DNA from: Paenibacillus sp. UNC451MF
GTDB taxonomy: Bacteria > Bacillota > Bacilli > Paenibacillales > NBRC-103111
Direction of reading: 5' to 3'
NCBI RefSeq assembly: GCF_000686845.1
Contig: NZ_JMLS01000039.1
Location: 1 to 39,651, forward strand
Length of the DNA: 39,651 nt
Shown here: positions 1 through 7,481 of the stretch, piece after piece
How the letters are laid out: each line of letters begins with the position of its first letter
Numbering within the stretch: position 1 is the first letter of the stretch
The notes under the pieces: generated by a model
The model's database searches: none
Told to the model about the DNA's origin: nothing
The model's input: only the letters and a program-made list of their open reading frames with translations
Translations under genes and position numbers: made by a program

Positions 1-1
1 T

Positions 2-226
2 GCCCAAATCAGCATGTCTCGCCGAGGCAATTGTTATGACAACGCCTCCATGGAGAGCTTCTTTTCGCATTTAAAGACGGAAGCACTCTATCCATATCAT
101 ATCCGATCCATTGAGGAAGCACAAAGCAGAATTGAAAATTATATCTATTTTTATAACCATCACAGACCACAAAGAAAATTAAACAAGCTGACTCCGGTAG
201 AGTACCGGTGCCAGCTTGCAAAATAG
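2..226 (+). CDS. IS3-family transposase OrfB, C-terminal end (gene begins before the window)
   Basis: The frame is open from the window edge and ends with TAG at 224-226. The 74 visible residues are the end of an rve-type DDE integrase core of the IS3 family (IS150-like group). The block GNCYDNASMESFF carries the last catalytic acidic residue (Glu in MESFF), and it is followed by the usual YNHHRPQ stretch and the LTPVEYR tail. In intact elements this protein cuts and joins the ends of the IS as a fusion with OrfA; only the last quarter is present, so nothing can be said about activity. An ATG at 14 opens the same frame but lies inside the domain and is not the true start. The family assignment is firm; the exact IS name is not known. 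Confidence 0.85.
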   Translation, partial: AQISMSRRGNCYDNASMESFFSHLKTEALYPYHIRSIEEAQSRIENYIYFYNHHRPQRKLNKLTPVEYRCQLAK

Positions 227-238
227 GGTTTTTCTTAA

Positions 239-264
239 CTGTCCACTAAATTGGGTCTTGACCA
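239..264 (+). mobile_element. Probable right terminal inverted repeat of the IS3-family element
   Basis: About 12 bases after the transposase stop comes CTGTCCACTAAATTGGG and then TCTTGACCA, ending in CA as IS3-family ends do. Its pattern (CTGTC-ACT-A-GGG-T-CA) also matches the reverse complement of the left end of the other IS3 remnant at 1112-1137, so the two may be related elements. The exact boundary is inferred. Confidence 0.5.
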
Positions 265-282
265 ATTATTGAGAGGATTCTA

Positions 283-420
283 ATGGGGTCTTTTATATTA
301 AACAAAGGTCGAAAAGCAAATTATTACGGAAGACATGGCAAAGTTAATAAAATACTTTTTATACGGATTTTTACTTATTTATGGTTTATTTTTCTTGCTA
401 TTGAGATTATGAATCAATAG
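283..420 (+). CDS. Possible 45-residue membrane peptide, unknown
   Basis: A short open frame starts with ATG at 283, about 7 bases after a GAGAGG ribosome-binding-like sequence, and ends with TAG at 418-420. The product has a basic N-terminal half (NKGRKANYYGRHGKVNK) and one hydrophobic segment near the C-terminus (ILFIRIFTYLWFIFLAIEI), as in a small single-pass membrane peptide. No family is recognised. It lies directly beside an IS end, so it could be the tail of an interrupted gene or a chance frame. Confidence 0.25.
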   Translation: MGSFILNKGRKANYYGRHGKVNKILFIRIFTYLWFIFLAIEIMNQ

Positions 421-1111
421 AAATATGTAAGCTCTATTGCGTCCGATTTCATGTATTATGTTGGTTTATGAATAAAGTTAACGGGTGTTATATTTCAATG
501 AACATCATGAGAAGGCTATCGGTATTATAGATCGGCAGCCTTCTCAGCTAAACGGGTAGGATAGTTTAACAAAACTTTATGTTGATATGGGGATGAGTTG
601 TAGTTCAATTTTTTCTTTTTACTTATCTTGTTGCTTTGCAGTGACATGGATGCAATTGAGAGATTAGCAACCACTCTAAATAATGAACTTCGGAAGGTAA
701 TTCTTCCAGCCGATTGAATAGAGAGAGGGCCCGTGTTCCAAGAAATTAGGAGCATGGGCTAAAAAATTAGATAACACAGCCACAAAGGACAATGACTAAC
801 AGAATAAAAAGAACCAAAATAGTTGCAGAGTTTGTAAATATTCCGCCTACTCCACTCATTTTTGAATCCTCCCTCCAATTTGTCTTGAGGTTTTTTACCC
901 CAAAATCAAGTTATGCAGGATACATATTAATGTTTGGACGTTTGACCTGGGGTTACATTTATCATAGAAAAAAATCCTTAAGATAATACCAAGCCATTTT
1001 TTTCAGGTGTTCAGGCACCTTTTCGAAAGTAAATGGTTATAATATTTTGTAACGAAGCCACTCACTCGCCTTTTGACTCCCGTATTCGAAATACAAAGAA
1101 GCATCCAACAG
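421..1111. other. Non-coding or decayed stretch with two hairpins
   Basis: No convincing gene is seen. Two inverted repeats stand out. A perfect 10-bp pair, TGAGAAGGCT at 508-517 and AGCCTTCTCA at 537-546, encloses 19 bases. An 11-bp stem with two G-T pairs joins 729-739 to 749-759 around a 9-base loop. Neither is followed by a T-tract, so neither is a clear terminator. A short open run ending with TGA at about 716 (MDAIERLATTLNNELRKV) reads like the tail of a decayed gene. The longer frame at 792-986 has no ribosome-binding site and no recognisable composition, and is not called. Confidence 0.4.
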
Positions 1112-1350
1112 TGATATGCTCCCTTTACAGTAGACAGGTGAAATAATAAAACCTGTTGCTTTAAGGGGAGCTTTTTCATGTCAAAAAGAAAATATGGTGC
1201 TGCGGAAAAACTCATTATCCTTAATGAAGTTTCAAGTGGACAACTCGGTTTTCTGGCTGCTGCTAAGAAATATGAGATCAACAAAACGACTTTGATGAAG
1301 TGGCAACGTCGTTACAAGCTGTATGGTTACCAAGGACTTGAGAGTCGTGT
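1112..1350 (+). mobile_element. 5' remnant of an IS3-family element (left end plus start of orfA)
   Basis: The segment begins TGATATGCTCCCTTTACAG and continues GTAGACAGG, the pattern of an IS150-group left end. It runs through a GGGGAG ribosome-binding site into the orfA start at 1178. Similarity to transposase stops about 1350, where unrelated sequence begins. No orfB and no right end follow, so this is a deletion remnant. Confidence 0.6.
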
Positions 1351-1489
1351 TAATGGAGCGATCATTCATTACGAAATGAAGCATGAGGATCAGGCGATAT
1401 GCTCTGGAAGGAGTTTGGAGTTCTTGATCCTGATGGATACGTCATCTTGTTCGGAGCAAGTACGTCAAAATAGCTTGAACGCGGTTTAG
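1178..1489 (+). pseudogene. Truncated IS3-family OrfA (helix-turn-helix) fused to unrelated sequence
   Basis: The first ~57 residues (MSKRKYGAAEKLIILNEV...KWQRRYKLYGYQGLESR) are the N-terminal helix-turn-helix of an IS3/IS150-type OrfA, the protein that recognises the IS ends. A GGGGAG ribosome-binding site lies upstream of ATG 1178. After LESR the family pattern is lost: the remaining residues come from out-of-frame reading of a different gene remnant (see 1399-1473). An intact OrfA would be about 170 residues and overlap OrfB by frameshifting, so this copy cannot support transposition. The identity of the first part is well supported. Confidence 0.7.
1399..1473 (+). pseudogene. C-terminal scrap of a VOC/glyoxalase-family gene
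   Basis: In the frame starting at 1399 the 24 residues before TAG at 1471-1473 contain WKEFGVLDPDGYVILFG. This is the characteristic last beta-strand of the VOC superfamily (glyoxalase I, bleomycin resistance and extradiol dioxygenase fold), where the Glu before F-x-DPDGY is normally on the metal-binding strand. The frame upstream is closed by a stop, and the rest of the domain is missing. The IS3 remnant ends some 50 bases before it, so the IS probably took part in removing the 5' portion. The activity of the ancestor is unknown. Confidence 0.55.
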
Positions 1490-1532
1490 AGGATCATTGA
1501 TCGGCTATGCATACGGATGTAGATGAGTATCA

Positions 1533-1574
1533 TTGGTTCAACTTAGGAATATTTTGGATTATAAGTTGAACCAA
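1533..1574. repeat. Perfect 13-bp inverted repeat
   Basis: TTGGTTCAACTTA at 1533-1545 is repeated inverted as TAAGTTGAACCAA at 1562-1574, with a 16-base AT-rich spacer. No T-tract follows. It could be a pair of operator half-sites, a relic of a small mobile element or an RNA hairpin. Confidence 0.5.
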
Positions 1575-1665
1575 CCAGTAGCATAGGTATCATGTGCAGG
1601 TTTACCAAATGGCAACCTGTTGCACTGTCACTATATAACTTGACATTTGTTGAATCAATCAGTTT

Positions 1666-1716
1666 AAGCCCTCTATTAGAAGCAAACTAGAATTAATTGC
1701 TCTAATAGGAGCTTTT
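1666..1716 (+). terminator. Terminator-like imperfect hairpin
   Basis: AAGCCCTCTATTAGAAGC at 1666-1683 can pair imperfectly with GCTCTAATAGGAGCTT at 1699-1714, followed by a short TTTT. It would suit the end of the lost VOC gene or an IS leader. The mismatches make it uncertain. Confidence 0.35.
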
Positions 1717-1986
1717 GTTATGATTTTAAGTGAACTTTGCTGGTTCCGGATATTGGAAACCGATGGATCATTCGTAATGATGGGTATTACATGCGACCTA
1801 TCAAGCTAGAAGAGTATTCGTGCACATTTCCTTTCCGATCAAGCTTCTAAATATCAGGTGCCGTTTCGGTGGATTCGTCAGAGTTAGAACGAAATCATCT
1901 ATGAAGGATTTTTGAAGAAAATGTAGAAATTTGTAACTGATGCAGTTTCCTTTATCAACCGAGACAGATGGAAGGGGAATATTGAG

Positions 1987-2841
1987 ATGGAGCCTTTCAA
2001 CGAAAAAATAAATTACGAGAATCCGCTTGTTCCTATGAAGGTGTATTTGAAGAATAGAGAAGAGGGCTGGAACAACTGGCACTATCACAAGCAGATTGAA
2101 CTTCTTTATATCGTTAACGGCAAAATTGATGTTCTGATCGATCGGCAGAAATACAGCCTACAAAATGAAGATGTGGTGCTTATTGGAGCCAATCAGCTGC
2201 ATCGGGATAACTCTCATAAAGTAGAGTACATCATTTTTCATTTTGATTCTCTTCAATATTTTGATCCTTCCACTCTGCCCTATATGAAGCTGTTTTCCGG
2301 AATCCATATTGCATTGAGCGAGTTGAATTATATTTTTAATGAGGATATTCAGACTAAACAAGCCGTAACTCAAAGCATACAGCAAATCTTCAGAGAGTCG
2401 ATTGACAAAAACTATGGCTACGATATGGCCATCAGCTTACATATTCGAAACATACTGCTAACTTTACTTCGCGCAGATCGCCGTCAGGTTCTTGCTTCTA
2501 ATAATCATGCCGGCATGGACAAGCTGAAGTCCGTAATGGACTATATCGAAAAGAACTTGACGAACAAGATCACTGTTACGGAAGCAAGCAACATAGCGAA
2601 TATCAGCTACTCCTATTTCGCAACCTACTTTAAAAAAATCATAGGAATGTCGTTCATAGACTACGTGAATTATCATAGAATCAAGCTGGCGGAACGTATT
2701 TTACTGACGGAGGACGTTAGTATTGAACAAATAGGAGAGATGATAGGCATGGAAAATACCGGACACTTCTATAAAACGTTTCGAAAGTACAATCAATGCT
2801 CTCCTAACGATTTCCGTAAAAAAATGGCGGATTTCCGCTAG
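1987..2841 (+). CDS. AraC-family transcriptional regulator with cupin sensor domain
   Basis: The 284-residue protein has the standard two-part layout. Residues ~10-110 form an AraC-binding cupin, with the HYHKQIELLYIVNGKIDV strand pair and a later H in NQLHRDNSH. Residues ~180-282 hold two helix-turn-helix motifs (ITVTEASNIANISYSYFATY and VSIEQIGEMIGMENTGHFYK), followed by the signature ending YNQCSPNDFRK. Such proteins sense a sugar or derivative and activate adjacent transport and catabolic promoters. The start at 1987 is supported by AAGGGGA upstream. A terminator at 2861 separates it from the next gene. The likely target is the promoter ahead of the solute-binding protein at 3074 and perhaps the LTD genes; the ligand is unknown. 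Confidence 0.92.
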   Translation: MEPFNEKINYENPLVPMKVYLKNREEGWNNWHYHKQIELLYIVNGKIDVLIDRQKYSLQNEDVVLIGANQLHRDNSHKVEYIIFHFDSLQYFDPSTLPYMKLFSGIHIALSELNYIFNEDIQTKQAVTQSIQQIFRESIDKNYGYDMAISLHIRNILLTLLRADRRQVLASNNHAGMDKLKSVMDYIEKNLTNKITVTEASNIANISYSYFATYFKKIIGMSFIDYVNYHRIKLAERILLTEDVSIEQIGEMIGMENTGHFYKTFRKYNQCSPNDFRKKMADFR

Positions 2842-2860
2842 GCTTGTTCCTCGTCAATAC

Positions 2861-2889
2861 AAACACCTTTTGCCGAAAGGTGTTTTTTT
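2861..2889 (+). terminator. Rho-independent terminator after the AraC gene
   Basis: AAACACCTTT (2861-2870), loop TGCCG, AAAGGTGTTT (2876-2885) and a T-run: a perfect 10-bp stem with T-tract, 20 bases after the stop codon. Confidence 0.9.
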
Positions 2890-2988
2890 ATTTCCCTTCA
2901 TGAAAATCTTTTTAACAAGAAATATATATAAAACGAAAAATAGTGTAGTGTTTTAAAAAATCCCCGCATTATTCTCCTTTTTAACCGT

Positions 2989-2997
2989 TGCTATAAT
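2989..2997 (+). promoter_or_regulatory. Extended -10 promoter element ahead of the solute-binding protein gene
   Basis: TGCTATAAT is a perfect extended -10 (TGnTATAAT). No good -35 box lies 16-18 bases upstream (TTATTC at best), as expected of a promoter that depends on an activator such as the AraC protein just upstream. The transcript would have a leader of about 70 bases. Confidence 0.55.
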
Positions 2998-3073
2998 AAA
3001 CACAAAGCTCGCTTGAAAGAGATCACCTTCGACGAGACGGGTTAGTAAAAACGGGAAAAGGGGTTTTAATCCA

Positions 3074-4402
3074 ATGAAAACAATACACAGGAAGCTTGTC
3101 TTCATGCTAAGTGCGATGCTAGTTTCGGGGGCTGTGCTTTCGGGATGCAGTCAGGATAAGGGGCCGTCGGCATCAGCACCCAAGGAAGAAAAGAAGGCTG
3201 AAGTCGATACATTGACGAAGGAGCCGGTTACTCTAAAAATTTTCAACTACAACGCAGGAATCATTTCACAGAAAGATGTAGATGAGATTTTTAATGCCCC
3301 GATTCAAAAAAAATACCCTAATATTTCCTTCGAGCTCATCACAGGTAAAACATTGGATCAGCTCGTTGCAGCTGGAGAAATTCCTGACCTCATTCCTACA
3401 AGCAACTTTTATTTGAATGGGTTGGTTGATTTGGGGCTAACCTCCGACATGAATGATTTTGTGAAGAAGGAAAACATTGATCTGAATCGATTTGAGCCGG
3501 AAGCCATTAATGCTATGAAGCTCTTCGGGAAGAATGGGGAGCTGTACGGCATGCCGTATACGATGAATTACGGGGTGATGGCGTATAACAAAGATATTTT
3601 TGATAAATTCGGCGTTCCGTATCCGACTGACGGTATGACATGGAGCCAGGTTATTGAGTTAAGCAAGAAACTGACAAGAATGCAGGACGGAGTTCAGTAC
3701 ATCGGACTTGATCCAGGAGATGCCAATGCGTTAACTCGTGCTTACTCCTTGCCGGTTGTAGATGAGAAGCAGGAGAAATCGATAGTGAGCTCTGAAGGCT
3801 ACCAGAAAGTGTTTACTTTATTGAAGCGGATTTATGATATTCCCGGGATGGTCACGGATAAGAAATATACCTATGGCATCAACTCTTATATTAAAGATCA
3901 GAAGGTGGCCATGATTCCGTATTGGATTGCCGCTTATACAAGCCGTATCCCGCTGATCGGACAGTCGTTCCAATGGGATCTCGTTTCTTATCCTACTTTT
4001 GATGACAGGCCGGGTGTTGGCAGGGAGATCGATTTCCATCTGCTTGTCGTGCCGCCGACCAGTAAAAATAAGGATGTTGCATACCGGGTAGTCAAGACGC
4101 TGGTCAGTGAGGAAGCCCAGATAGCCATGAACAAAGGAACTAGGCTGACTATTTTTCAAGATGCTCAAATGAGGAAGGATTTTGCCTCTGACTCTAAATT
4201 GTATGAAGGAAAGAACTTGTCCGGCATGTTCAAAGTGAAGCCTGCTCCGGTTGCTTACAGCCCTAAGTATGAATTGGACATCTATGCCGTTCTTAGAGAT
4301 GCTTTGAAAAATATGGTAGTCAACAGCGTGGATGTGAACACGGCTCTCCGGGTAGCGGACGAAAAGGCAAATAAAATCATTTCCGAATCAAAACTAAAAT
4401 AA
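3074..4402 (+). CDS. ABC transporter extracellular solute-binding lipoprotein (no permeases adjacent)
   Basis: The 442-residue protein starts with a lipoprotein signal: positively charged N-terminus, hydrophobic core and lipobox LSGC with Cys25 as the lipidated residue. A Ser/Lys-rich linker follows, then a family 1 (carbohydrate) solute-binding fold. Recognisable stretches are the YGMPYTMNYGVMAYNKDIFDKFG hinge region and WSQVIELSKKL. It would capture a sugar or oligosaccharide at the membrane surface and hand it to an ABC permease. Unusually, no permease genes accompany it; the next genes encode LTD surface proteins. It may serve a permease pair elsewhere, including 22753-24536, or act as a sensor. 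AAAAGGGG lies about 10 bases before ATG. The substrate is not predictable. Confidence 0.9.
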   Translation: MKTIHRKLVFMLSAMLVSGAVLSGCSQDKGPSASAPKEEKKAEVDTLTKEPVTLKIFNYNAGIISQKDVDEIFNAPIQKKYPNISFELITGKTLDQLVAAGEIPDLIPTSNFYLNGLVDLGLTSDMNDFVKKENIDLNRFEPEAINAMKLFGKNGELYGMPYTMNYGVMAYNKDIFDKFGVPYPTDGMTWSQVIELSKKLTRMQDGVQYIGLDPGDANALTRAYSLPVVDEKQEKSIVSSEGYQKVFTLLKRIYDIPGMVTDKKYTYGINSYIKDQKVAMIPYWIAAYTSRIPLIGQSFQWDLVSYPTFDDRPGVGREIDFHLLVVPPTSKNKDVAYRVVKTLVSEEAQIAMNKGTRLTIFQDAQMRKDFASDSKLYEGKNLSGMFKVKPAPVAYSPKYELDIYAVLRDALKNMVVNSVDVNTALRVADEKANKIISESKLK

Positions 4403-4501
4403 AAAACATACACCTTTCGTGAAGCAGTCTGTAAGGAAGCGTTCGAAAAATAGAGTAGGATTTGCATGAAAATCCGTTTAATCCTCTTATTTTGCCTATT
4501 T

Positions 4502-4507
4502 TATAAT
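4502..4507 (+). promoter_or_regulatory. Possible -10 box upstream of the LTD gene
   Basis: TATAAT lies 47 bases before the ATG at 4554 in the 151-base gap after the binding-protein gene. No good -35 is seen at the usual distance, so a separate LTD promoter is only possible. No clear terminator separates the two genes, so read-through is equally likely. Confidence 0.3.
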
Positions 4508-4553
4508 AAGCTTGTCGAGAACATTGGAAGAATGGAAAGTAGGTGAGCATTGA

Positions 4554-7481
4554 ATGAAGAACCGCTATAAAGCGATAGTTTCGGTTATGACCCTTCTGGC
4601 TTTGCTGTTAGGTTTCAGTATCCCATTCGTGACTATTCCAACACAAGCGGCGGATATAGATCGGTTATTAATTACAGAGATTGTCCCTGCCCCCAAAGCA
4701 AAGGGGGAGGCTTTCGAGTATATCGAACTGTACAATCCTACGGATAGCGCTATAGATCTGACGGGCTTTAAGATCTATTACTATGAAAACATGAAGAGTC
4801 CGGAGCCATGGACGTCCGACGTCATCAAATGGAACCTTGTGGCTAACGATGAGTTGAGCGGCGGCCGAACGGACATGTTCATTCCTTCGAAAAGTACGAA
4901 GGTCGTATGGCTTATCCCCAAGGGGTATAAGGGATCCATACAAGATTTTAATAAAGAGTACGGCTCCACACTAACTCTGGATCAGTTCGTATATATCCAA
5001 TTGGAAGAAGGTCAGGGACTGATCAATGATGAGCAGCGATATGTTGCAGTGGTCGGTCCAGACGGGGATCAGGTGAAGGACCGAATTAGCATGGTTGCGT
5101 ATAACGTGCAGGCTGGCGCAGGGAAATGCAAATACGAGCCTAGACCTGGTGAGAAGGCTTGTGATTTTATCCGTAAAGAGGATCAGCTGGCGGAGAGCGT
5201 GACTTACTATTATCCTGCAAATGGACTTGACCCTATTACGAAGCTGATGGACTACAAGCTGCCTTATTCCATTCACCAAAAGCCGACTCCCGGCAAAATC
5301 GTCCCGGCCCGGCAAGCGGCTGCCTCCGATCTATTGCTCATAACGGAAATTGTTCCTGCGCCTAAGACGGATGGAGAGCATTTCGAATACATTGAGCTCT
5401 ACAATCCGGGAGAAAGCGAAGTCGACTTAACCGGGCATAAGATCTATTACTACGACTATACCTCAAGCAAAGAACCATGGACCTCTACCGTGACGAAATG
5501 GGATATGGTCGCTATGGATACAATTATCGGCAACAAGACGGATATGAAGATGAAACCGCATAGCGTCAAGATTGTTTGGCTGATTAAGCCTGGTTTCAAC
5601 GGAAAGCTTCAGGACTTCAATAAAGAATACGGTACGGATTTGGAACCGAATCGCTTCGTTTTTGTAAAATTAGGCGCTGGTCAAGGCTTGTCGAACGACC
5701 AACAAAGGTTTGTAGCTGTTGTTGGGCCTGAGGGAGACCAAGAGAAGGACCGGATCAGCATGGTTACCTACAATGAAGAAGCCGGAAGCGCTAAGTGTAA
5801 GTATGTGGCCAAAGAGAATGAGCACGCCTGCGATTTTACCCGGAAAGCAAATCAATCCTCAGAGAGCGTGAACTATTATTATCCGTCAGCAGGACTGGAT
5901 CCTGCTACTAAGATGATGGAACGCAGAATACCGGATTCCCTGCATCAGATACCTACTCCGGGGACTGTTATGCCGGAGCAACTATCCGTACAGACATCTG
6001 ATGCAGCTCAACCAACGCCTGAAACGCAGGCTGCTTCCGACATTCTTATCACTGAGATTGTTCCGGCGCCCAAGACGGATGGTGAGCAGTTTGAATATGT
6101 AGAGCTTTATAATCCTACCGATCATGCGGTCGATTTAACCGGGTATAAAATCTATTACTATGAGGATACGAACAGTATAGAGCCATGGACCTCCAAGGTG
6201 ATTCCGTGGGATATCGTGGGAATGGATTCTATAGCCGGCGGCAAAACGAGCATGATAATACAGCCAAGAAGCACGAAGGTTGTCTGGTTAATCAAAAAAG
6301 GGTTCAGCGGAAACGTGCAGGATTTCAACAAAGAATATGGAACCCATCTGAACTCGGACCAATTTGTATTTGTTGCACTAGGAGCCGGTCAAGGCTTGTC
6401 GAACGACCAACAAAGGTTTGTAGCCATTGTAGGTCCTGGCGGAGATAAAGTGAAGGATCGGATCAGCATGATTACCTATAATGAAGCGGCCGGTAATGCC
6501 AAGTGCAAATATGCAGCCAAAGAGAATGAGCGCGCTTGTGATTTTGTCCGGAAAGCGAATCAATCCACGGAGAGTGTGAACTATTATTATCCTGCAGCGG
6601 GGTTGTCTCCTGTAACGAAAATGATGGAGCGAAGAGAGCTGGATTCTGTTCATCAAAAGCCGACTCCAGGCACAATACTTCCTATGCAAGTCGAAGCCTA
6701 CGGGCATGAGGGAGAGGCTCAAGAGAGTCAAGCTGCTATCGGCTCCTTGCTGATTACAGAGCTGGTTCCGGCACCGAAGACTGAAGCTGAGCTATTCGAG
6801 TATATCGAGTTATATAACCATTCGGATAAGCCTATTGATCTGACGGGATATAAAATTTATTACTACAAGGATATGAAGAGTAATGAGCCTTGGACTTCCC
6901 AAGTTACCAAATGGAGTATTGTTCCATCAGATAAAATAAGCGGTGGCAAGACGGACATGGTGATCCGGCCAGGATCGACCAAAGTAGTTTGGTTGTTGAA
7001 AAAAGCGTATGGGGAAGTGTTTAGTACGCAAGATTTTAACGATGAGTACGGTACGAATCTAACTTCGGATCAGTTTGTTTACGTCAAGCTGGGCGAGTCA
7101 GAAGGTCTGGATAATGATGTACAGCGGTATGTGTCTATTGTTGCTCCTAGAGGGAATCAGGTGAGCGACAGGATCAGCATGGCTACATACAACGTAGCTA
7201 GCGGTTCAGGCAAATGCAAATACGCCCCTAAAGAGGGCGAGATTGGCTGCGATTATGTGCGTAAGGGCGATGAATTAGCGGAAAGCGTTATTTACTTTTA
7301 CCCGGCCAACGGGTTGGATCCGATAAGCAAAATTATGGAGCATAGAGGTCCTTTATCCGCTCACCACAAGCCGACGCCTGGCTCCCTGCTGCCTGAACAA
7401 TTACTGAATCTAACGGGAAAGGAAGAAGGAAGTGAGATGTCCCTAGAAAGAGGTGAATATAGTGCGGATGAGACGGAATAA
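4554..7481 (+). CDS. Secreted protein of four lamin-tail-domain-like repeats
   Basis: The 975-residue product begins with a Sec signal peptide (basic MKNRYK, hydrophobic core ~8-28, likely cleavage near TQAA|D at 33). The rest is four repeats of ~200 residues starting at about 38, 260, 497 and 732. Each opens with (L)LITEIVPAPK...FEYIELYNP, then DLTGxKIYYY, EPWTS, GGKTDM, KVVWLI, QDFNKEYGT, GQGLxNDxQR, DRISM, YYPAxGLDP and a closing PTPG. The opening fits the immunoglobulin-fold LTD family (PF00932), often found on secreted nucleases and surface proteins as a binding module. The unit is longer than a usual LTD (~100-130), so each repeat probably carries an extra beta-rich half. Every repeat has two Cys ~10-11 residues apart (CKY...CDF), a likely disulfide. 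No anchor or catalytic motif is seen. AGGTGA lies 7 bases before ATG. The 3' end overlaps the next gene by 20 bases, suggesting translational coupling. Confidence 0.85.
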   Translation: MKNRYKAIVSVMTLLALLLGFSIPFVTIPTQAADIDRLLITEIVPAPKAKGEAFEYIELYNPTDSAIDLTGFKIYYYENMKSPEPWTSDVIKWNLVANDELSGGRTDMFIPSKSTKVVWLIPKGYKGSIQDFNKEYGSTLTLDQFVYIQLEEGQGLINDEQRYVAVVGPDGDQVKDRISMVAYNVQAGAGKCKYEPRPGEKACDFIRKEDQLAESVTYYYPANGLDPITKLMDYKLPYSIHQKPTPGKIVPARQAAASDLLLITEIVPAPKTDGEHFEYIELYNPGESEVDLTGHKIYYYDYTSSKEPWTSTVTKWDMVAMDTIIGNKTDMKMKPHSVKIVWLIKPGFNGKLQDFNKEYGTDLEPNRFVFVKLGAGQGLSNDQQRFVAVVGPEGDQEKDRISMVTYNEEAGSAKCKYVAKENEHACDFTRKANQSSESVNYYYPSAGLDPATKMMERRIPDSLHQIPTPGTVMPEQLSVQTSDAAQPTPETQAASDILITEIVPAPKTDGEQFEYVELYNPTDHAVDLTGYKIYYYEDTNSIEPWTSKVIPWDIVGMDSIAGGKTSMIIQPRSTKVVWLIKKGFSGNVQDFNKEYGTHLNSDQFVFVALGAGQGLSNDQQRFVAIVGPGGDKVKDRISMITYNEAAGNAKCKYAAKENERACDFVRKANQSTESVNYYYPAAGLSPVTKMMERRELDSVHQKPTPGTILPMQVEAYGHEGEAQESQAAIGSLLITELVPAPKTEAELFEYIELYNHSDKPIDLTGYKIYYYKDMKSNEPWTSQVTKWSIVPSDKISGGKTDMVIRPGSTKVVWLLKKAYGEVFSTQDFNDEYGTNLTSDQFVYVKLGESEGLDNDVQRYVSIVAPRGNQVSDRISMATYNVASGSGKCKYAPKEGEIGCDYVRKGDELAESVIYFYPANGLDPISKIMEHRGPLSAHHKPTPGSLLPEQLLNLTGKEEGSEMSLERGEYSADETE
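5679..5716 (+). repeat. 38-base direct repeat inside the LTD gene, copy in LTD repeat 2
   Basis: This stretch, encoding the GQGLSNDQQRFVA segment, is identical base for base to 6387-6424 in the third LTD unit. The same protein segment in units 1 and 4 has diverged in codons and residues. That points to recent duplication or gene conversion between units 2 and 3. Confidence 0.85.
6387..6424 (+). repeat. 38-base direct repeat inside the LTD gene, copy in LTD repeat 3
   Basis: Identical to 5679-5716; the pair lies 708 bases apart, one LTD unit (236 codons). Confidence 0.85.

Larger units (their letters stand above)
1474..1986. other. Gene-poor stretch before the first AraC gene
   Basis: Apart from the inverted repeat at 1533-1574 and the terminator-like hairpin at 1666-1716, no gene is seen. 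Roughly 1743-1850 keeps one open frame (including NRWIIRNDGYYMRPIKLEEY) without a start codon or ribosome-binding site. It could be a gene tail but is not recognised. The last 40 bases form the leader of the regulator, with AAGGGGA about 8 bases before its ATG. Confidence 0.4.

Noticed and set aside
792-986. 64-residue open frame with ATG
   Set aside because: No ribosome-binding site, no recognisable pattern, and it lies in IS-flanked non-coding sequence.
5679-6424. Insertion-sequence or phage repeat
   Set aside because: The direct repeats are part of homologous coding units and not flanked by transposase or terminal repeats.
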